Below are positions 14,357 to 17,671 of a stretch of DNA of 17,671 bases, one piece after another. Origin of the DNA: GCA-002282575 sp964493995 (GTDB taxonomy: Bacteria > Pseudomonadota > Gammaproteobacteria > Thiomicrospirales > Thiomicrospiraceae); contig CAZBQD010000043.1 of the NCBI GenBank assembly GCA_964493995.1, positions 1-17,671 on the forward strand, in the 5' to 3' direction. The notes under the pieces were generated by a model. The model was not told the DNA's origin and searched no databases. It worked only from the letters and a program-made list of their open reading frames with translations. Within the stretch, counting starts at the first letter, position 1; every line of letters starts with the position of its first letter. Both the position numbers and the translations under genes were made by a program.

Positions 14357-15268
14357 ATGCACAACTACCCCGCCCTCTACTTAGCCACGCTCACTTCCGC
14401 TAAAGGTCGCGCTTCGATGCAGCGACTGCTTAATCGGCTGCCTGAGCACAATAGTGGTCAACCGGTGGACTGGACGAATATCACGCCATCGCAAGTAGTG
14501 ATGATGATTGCCAGCATGGAAGATAAAGGGTTATCAATCTCCACGCTTAATACAGCCCTATCAGCGATTAAAGGCGTGTGCCATGCGGCTTGGCGTGAGC
14601 GTGCCTTATCTGATGAGTCATACTCGCGAATAAAAGACATCAAGCAGAAGAAACAGTCTAAATTGCCTACTGGCCGCGCAATCACTCATGATGAAGTGCA
14701 ATCGCTTCTATCTGCCTGTCTCCACGATAAGAATCACACCAAAGGGTGCAGAGACGCTGCCATCATCTCCTTAGGTGTTTACGTTGGCCTTCGTCGTTCT
14801 GAAATTGCCGATCTGAAAGCCAAGAGTATTGATTTAGAAAATATGACGATTCGGGTGTTGGGCAAAGGAAACAAGGAAGAAGTGTTGCCACTGCCTGAAG
14901 CGATGAAGCAATACCTGATTCCTTGGCTCAATGCTCGCACTCACGCTATGACCGATAGGCATATTAGTGGTGTGTATCTTTTCGGCAAGATTAGTAAATC
15001 AGGCAATTTACTCAATCTCGATGGCATATCAGATAAGCAAGTTTGGGAAATTCTTAAGCTGCGATCAATGGCTGCGGGTATCGACATGGACAGCTTACCT
15101 ACCCCGCATGATATGCGTCGCACTCGTGCCACTACCCTGCTCGACGCTGGTGTTCACCCACGCATAGCTCAAAAGATGATGCGCCATGCCAATGTTGAAA
15201 CCACCATGCGCTATGATCGTGGCAATATTGACGACGAACTTAGGAATGCGGTAAATCATGTGGATTAA
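14357..15268 (+). CDS. Tyrosine recombinase (integrase)
   Basis: This 303-residue site-specific recombinase looks complete. The N-terminal 95 residues are a core-binding/SAM-like domain with STLNTALSAIKGVCHAAWR. The catalytic domain has the full residue set: R146 in VGLRRSEIADL, K170 in LGKGNKEEVLPLP, H251-x-x-R254 in HDMRRTRATTLLDAG, H277 in MMRHANVETTMRY, and the nucleophile Y286. It is close in size to XerC/D- and integron-type enzymes. No integron platform or attC array is visible. The ATG at 14357 has no clear Shine-Dalgarno. Two degenerate fragments of a close relative lie on either side in the same orientation. Neighbours on the same strand are an IHF-beta-like gene upstream and a SEC-C gene downstream. 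It probably moves this block, but the attachment site is not identified. Confidence 0.95.
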   Translation: MHNYPALYLATLTSAKGRASMQRLLNRLPEHNSGQPVDWTNITPSQVVMMIASMEDKGLSISTLNTALSAIKGVCHAAWRERALSDESYSRIKDIKQKKQSKLPTGRAITHDEVQSLLSACLHDKNHTKGCRDAAIISLGVYVGLRRSEIADLKAKSIDLENMTIRVLGKGNKEEVLPLPEAMKQYLIPWLNARTHAMTDRHISGVYLFGKISKSGNLLNLDGISDKQVWEILKLRSMAAGIDMDSLPTPHDMRRTRATTLLDAGVHPRIAQKMMRHANVETTMRYDRGNIDDELRNAVNHVD

Positions 15269-15391
15269 GCCATGTAACTGGATCAGAACCTGCGCAGCAC
15301 ATAGTTTACCCGTCTTGGTAGAATTAAGATGCTATGCAGGGATGCCAGGTTAATTTAGTTACCTATCCAAATAAAAACGAAAAGGTGTGTG

Positions 15392-16396
15392 ATGAAAATA
15401 CAACGCAACGAACCCTGCCCCTGTGGTAGTGGCAAAAAATATAAACACTGCTGTATTCATCAGTCAGATAAACCACGTGCTGATATTCATGATGAAATCG
15501 CTCATATCGTCGCCATGAACCCCAACCTCACCTTGGACGAACTGAATCTGGTGCTTGCGAATAAGATGGAGAGGATCAACAACCAATCCAATCCAGACTT
15601 TTGCGGTTTATCGGCCACGCAAATGCAGAATTGGCTCAATGCGCCATTCGCAGAAAAAGTTGCCGTACAGATCACCACTCCTGAAGATTTTAGTAGCAGT
15701 CCTGTGATGGAATATTTGCGCTTGATCGTCAAAGAAGCCATGCAAAACGAAGGTAGCTTTAAGGCTACCAGTGCGGGTAATCTCCCCACCAAGATCGTCA
15801 AACAAGCCAGCGAACTACTGCCGAACTTTGCAGTATCAGCACGCAATACACACTACAGTATTTCCGACTACACAGGTAGCAATGAAGCCAAGTTTAATGC
15901 GCTCCACTATACACGCTTATTAGCGGAACTGGCAGGGATAATTTACCTAAGAAGCGGACGCTATCACGTTAAAAAAAGTGCGCAAAAGGAATACCTAAAG
16001 CACGGATTGCAGGCGTTTTTCAAACCCATGCTCGAAGCAGCAACCCAGCAATTCAATTGGCACTATTTCGATGCGATTGAGTTTGGTGACAATCTACAAA
16101 TCTTTTGGCTGTTTATGCTTTGGCGGCTGCAAAAAAACAGCAAAGTCGATCAACTGACTCAAGAAATGGCGATAGCCTTCCCTGATTTACTGAATGAAAC
16201 TGCGCCAGAATACTTAGAAACACCACTAGCAGCACTCAATCACGTCATTAGCGTTCGCTTTCTCGAACGCTTTTTAGAGTATTGGGGATTTATAACACTA
16301 GAGCCGAGTGTACATTTGTTGATGGGTGCGCAGCGAAAAGCGAAGAACCTCGTTATACAACCCTTGTTGAATGAGAGTTTTAAATTTTTGGTTTGA
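15392..16396 (+). CDS. SEC-C motif protein of unknown function
   Basis: This 334-residue protein begins with a SEC-C zinc-binding motif, NEPCPCGSGKKYKHCC, the Cys-rich module found at the C-terminus of SecA and in many unrelated proteins. Here it is at the N-terminus, as in many small island-borne SEC-C proteins. The remaining 300 residues are mostly helical by composition, without a catalytic motif I recognise (LHYTRLLAELAGIIYLRSGRY, then a Trp/Phe-rich region around 230-255). The ATG at 15392 directly follows an in-frame GTG at 15389 and has AAAGG upstream. It is the last gene of the plus-strand row, 123 bases after int, and is followed by the 3' fragment of a second int. It is probably cargo. 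Function unknown. Confidence 0.8.
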   Translation: MKIQRNEPCPCGSGKKYKHCCIHQSDKPRADIHDEIAHIVAMNPNLTLDELNLVLANKMERINNQSNPDFCGLSATQMQNWLNAPFAEKVAVQITTPEDFSSSPVMEYLRLIVKEAMQNEGSFKATSAGNLPTKIVKQASELLPNFAVSARNTHYSISDYTGSNEAKFNALHYTRLLAELAGIIYLRSGRYHVKKSAQKEYLKHGLQAFFKPMLEAATQQFNWHYFDAIEFGDNLQIFWLFMLWRLQKNSKVDQLTQEMAIAFPDLLNETAPEYLETPLAALNHVISVRFLERFLEYWGFITLEPSVHLLMGAQRKAKNLVIQPLLNESFKFLV

Positions 16397-16563
16397 CTAT
16401 TTCTTCTACGAAACAGGGGTAGCTGATCCTGATGTTTTTTAAGCGAGTTGTCGCAAAAATCATGCTGCGACTTCCAACTCTACGCATGACTAAGTCTCAG
16501 AGTTCAATGTGACCATCGTTCGAGATGCTTCACAAACATTAGTGCGAGAAAACCTTCCTACCT
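16397..16563. other. Short spacer with imperfect hairpin
   Basis: A hairpin with stem GAGTTG-TCGCA (16445-16455) pairs with TGCGA and CAACTC (16466-16480) with a 4-base bulge. No T-tract follows. It could be a weak terminator for the SEC-C gene. It does not carry clear R'/R'' core boxes, so it is not called an attC site. Confidence 0.4.
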
Positions 16564-16719
16564 CATGACATGGGTCGCACTAGCGCCACTACCCTGATCG
16601 ACGTAGATGTTCACCCGCGCATAGCTCAAAAGATGATGCGCAACGCCAATTTTGAAACCACCATGCGCTATGACCGTGGCAATATTGACGACGAACTTAG
16701 GAATGTGGTGAATATTTAA
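16564..16719 (+). pseudogene. 3' fragment of a second tyrosine recombinase gene
   Basis: These 156 bases align with codons 251 to the end of the intact int (15107-15268), same orientation, with about 15 differences over 147 comparable bases by eye. The frame HDMGRTSATTLIDVDVHPRI to the end is open and finishes at TAA with a shorter tail. Two catalytic positions are lost: the Arg of HxxR is Gly and the following His is Asn (MMRNAN), while the Tyr remains. It is therefore the dead end of a diverged relative, not a recent copy. It is the counterpart of the 5' fragment at 12387-12458. Confidence 0.9.
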
Positions 16720-16783
16720 GGTAGTTATTGCTCAATCCTAATCTGTTAGTCACGATTTTTGCCTAGTCATCTTTCAGATTAAG

Positions 16784-17671
16784 TCAGATCTGACCGAGTA
16801 ACCTTTCCAGCTTTAGGTAAGACTTGTTATGCTCTTTGGCGTTCATTTGTGATAAGTTATGAAGTTTCCACTTCACCGCTGGCAGTTCTGCCACTTGCGG
16901 ATATGCAAATAATGACCAGTCTGGCCGAGCAGATTTAACACTGAGTAGGAAACGCTTGTCCTTTTCGTTCAGCTGCGTTTGTAGTTGATGAACCATGCGT
17001 TCCCGTGTAGAGACTAGGGCTTCAATTGCAACGCTCTCCTGAGTCATATTGATAAATTCCGAGCCATAAATGTCAGCAATGTCTTTAAAGTTGGGGTTAA
17101 GCAATTCATGGATTGGTCGATGATGGCTGATCAGATAAACAAGAAAGGTGTCTTTCAAACCCTCACTGATGCCTTCATGCGTCAGCAATGCCCTAACATC
17201 GTACAAATCTCTAGGGTGTTGACGATCTAAGGCGGCACAGAGTTTTCCTGCATACAAATCCTCGAAGCTAAGTACAGTGGTTTCGACATAGCCAAATAAA
17301 GATTCAACTTTCGGTGTCACTGTCATCTGTCGCGTTGGATGCACTGTTCCTCTCAGCACTGGTGATGTTTCAATTTTGATTTGTGCTTGCCCATTAGATA
17401 CCGTCAAGCGCGTTGTTTCTTGCTGTTGGTTCTTTTGGATGCTCAAGCCTTGCTTAGCAAGCTTTTGGGCGATCTGGTCTAGGTTGAGATGAATATCCGC
17501 CAAACTTTCTGCTCTCGGCTTCACTGGCTCATAGGCAAGATCAATATCAACCGACAAACGTGGCAAGTCGCGCACAAACAAATTAATGGCCGTACCGCCT
17601 TTCAACGCAAACACGGGGTATAGTGGACCCCAGTTTTTGAACAAATTACCGATCTGATTTAAGATGGTAAC
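16784..17671 (-). CDS. AbiEii/AbiGii nucleotidyltransferase toxin, partial at window edge
   Basis: The toxin belongs to the type IV AbiE toxin-antitoxin and abortive-infection family, a nucleotidyltransferase (MNT superfamily). From the window edge it reads VTILNQIG. Then come FALKGGTAINLF (nucleotide-binding GG motif) and RLSVDIDL with the metal-binding D-x-D. Next is VLSFEDLYAGKLCAALDRQHPRDLYDV, the conserved Lys/Asp-rich motif of AbiEii, and a helical C-terminal half. All hallmark motifs are present. About 295 residues lie in the window, and the true N-terminus (perhaps 20 residues more) and the expected AbiEi antitoxin gene lie outside. The TTG at 17644 is in frame but is unlikely to be the real start. 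Its first 55 in-window bases are repeated, inverted, at the left edge. Confidence 0.93.
   Translation of the reverse strand, partial: VTILNQIGNLFKNWGPLYPVFALKGGTAINLFVRDLPRLSVDIDLAYEPVKPRAESLADIHLNLDQIAQKLAKQGLSIQKNQQQETTRLTVSNGQAQIKIETSPVLRGTVHPTRQMTVTPKVESLFGYVETTVLSFEDLYAGKLCAALDRQHPRDLYDVRALLTHEGISEGLKDTFLVYLISHHRPIHELLNPNFKDIADIYGSEFINMTQESVAIEALVSTRERMVHQLQTQLNEKDKRFLLSVKSARPDWSLFAYPQVAELPAVKWKLHNLSQMNAKEHNKSYLKLERLLGQI
17617..17671. repeat. 55-bp terminal inverted repeat, right copy
   Basis: This is the exact reverse complement of bases 1-55, lying within the 5' part of the AbiEii gene. Here the coding sequence continues normally, so the right copy is the native one and the left copy the truncated one. 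Confidence 0.95.

Noticed and set aside
16445..16480. attC-like site near the tyrosine recombinase
   Set aside because: A bulged hairpin exists, but no matching RYYYAAC/GTTRRRY core boxes and no cassette array are visible, and the recombinase lies among co-directional cargo rather than an integron platform.
1..17671. CRISPR array, tRNA or rRNA genes
   Set aside because: No regularly spaced direct repeats were seen. No cloverleaf with a TTCRA-type loop or CCA end was found by eye, and no rRNA sequence. The repeats present are pairs, not arrays.
17617..17671. Inverted ends as transposon terminal repeats
   Set aside because: The repeat is part of a coding sequence, no transposase lies inside in the right position, and flanking target duplications cannot be seen. 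A repeat junction or assembly overlap explains it better.

Overview
The window looks like accessory (island) DNA of a gammaproteobacterium, probably a marine Alteromonadales- or Vibrionales-type organism. This rests on moderate GC with a shorter GC-rich patch, gammaproteobacterial-style promoters, an IHF-beta-like protein, and a repeat built around a 'CCGCTTNTGGCAC' core. The assignment is inference and no genus can be fixed. The window begins and ends with the same 55 bases in opposite orientation, both taken from the 5' part of an AbiEii gene. This may mean the window is a complete contig ending at a repeat junction.

Layout. (1) 1-66: stub of an AbiEii 5' end. (2) 56-3065: remains of an AddB-like PD-(D/E)XK nuclease (no N-terminus) and an AddA-like UvrD helicase (no C-terminal motifs). 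(3) 3066-3232: a GC-rich foreign patch ending in a perfect 17-bp REP-like palindrome, which also cuts off a TetR-type regulator. (4) 3231-6684: truncated tetR and an intact oleate hydratase, the latter bracketed by two 61-bp direct repeats. (5) 6685-7296: an N-terminally decayed DUF2971 gene. (6) 7412-9341: two distinct DUF1778-GNAT (TacA-TacT type) toxin-antitoxin operons in tandem, with a small unidentified ORF between them. (7) 9468-9653: a probable IS200/IS605 OrfB (TnpB-like) tail. (8) 9706-12221, minus strand: an AAA ATPase with its own palindromic operator, a 38-bp perfect hairpin, a truncated PIN-domain toxin, and an XRE/ImmA-IrrE protein with a palindromic operator. (9) 12387-16719, plus strand: a COG1373-type ATPase, an IHF-beta-like protein, an intact tyrosine recombinase and a SEC-C protein, bracketed by a 5' fragment and a 3' fragment of a second, degenerate copy of the recombinase gene. 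(10) 16784-end, minus strand: AbiEii nucleotidyltransferase toxin running off the right edge.

How it fits together. The region is a graveyard and nursery of mobile and stabilising functions: toxin-antitoxin pairs that help retain the island, a recombinase with an accessory DNA-bending protein, and defence-type ATPases. At least seven genes are broken (addB-like, addA-like, tetR, DUF2971, PIN, TnpB-like and the two int fragments). The most interesting unit is the block at 12.4-16.7 kb, where an intact int with cargo sits between the two ends of an older int. This looks like nested or serial insertion of related elements. No CRISPR array, rRNA or tRNA was seen.
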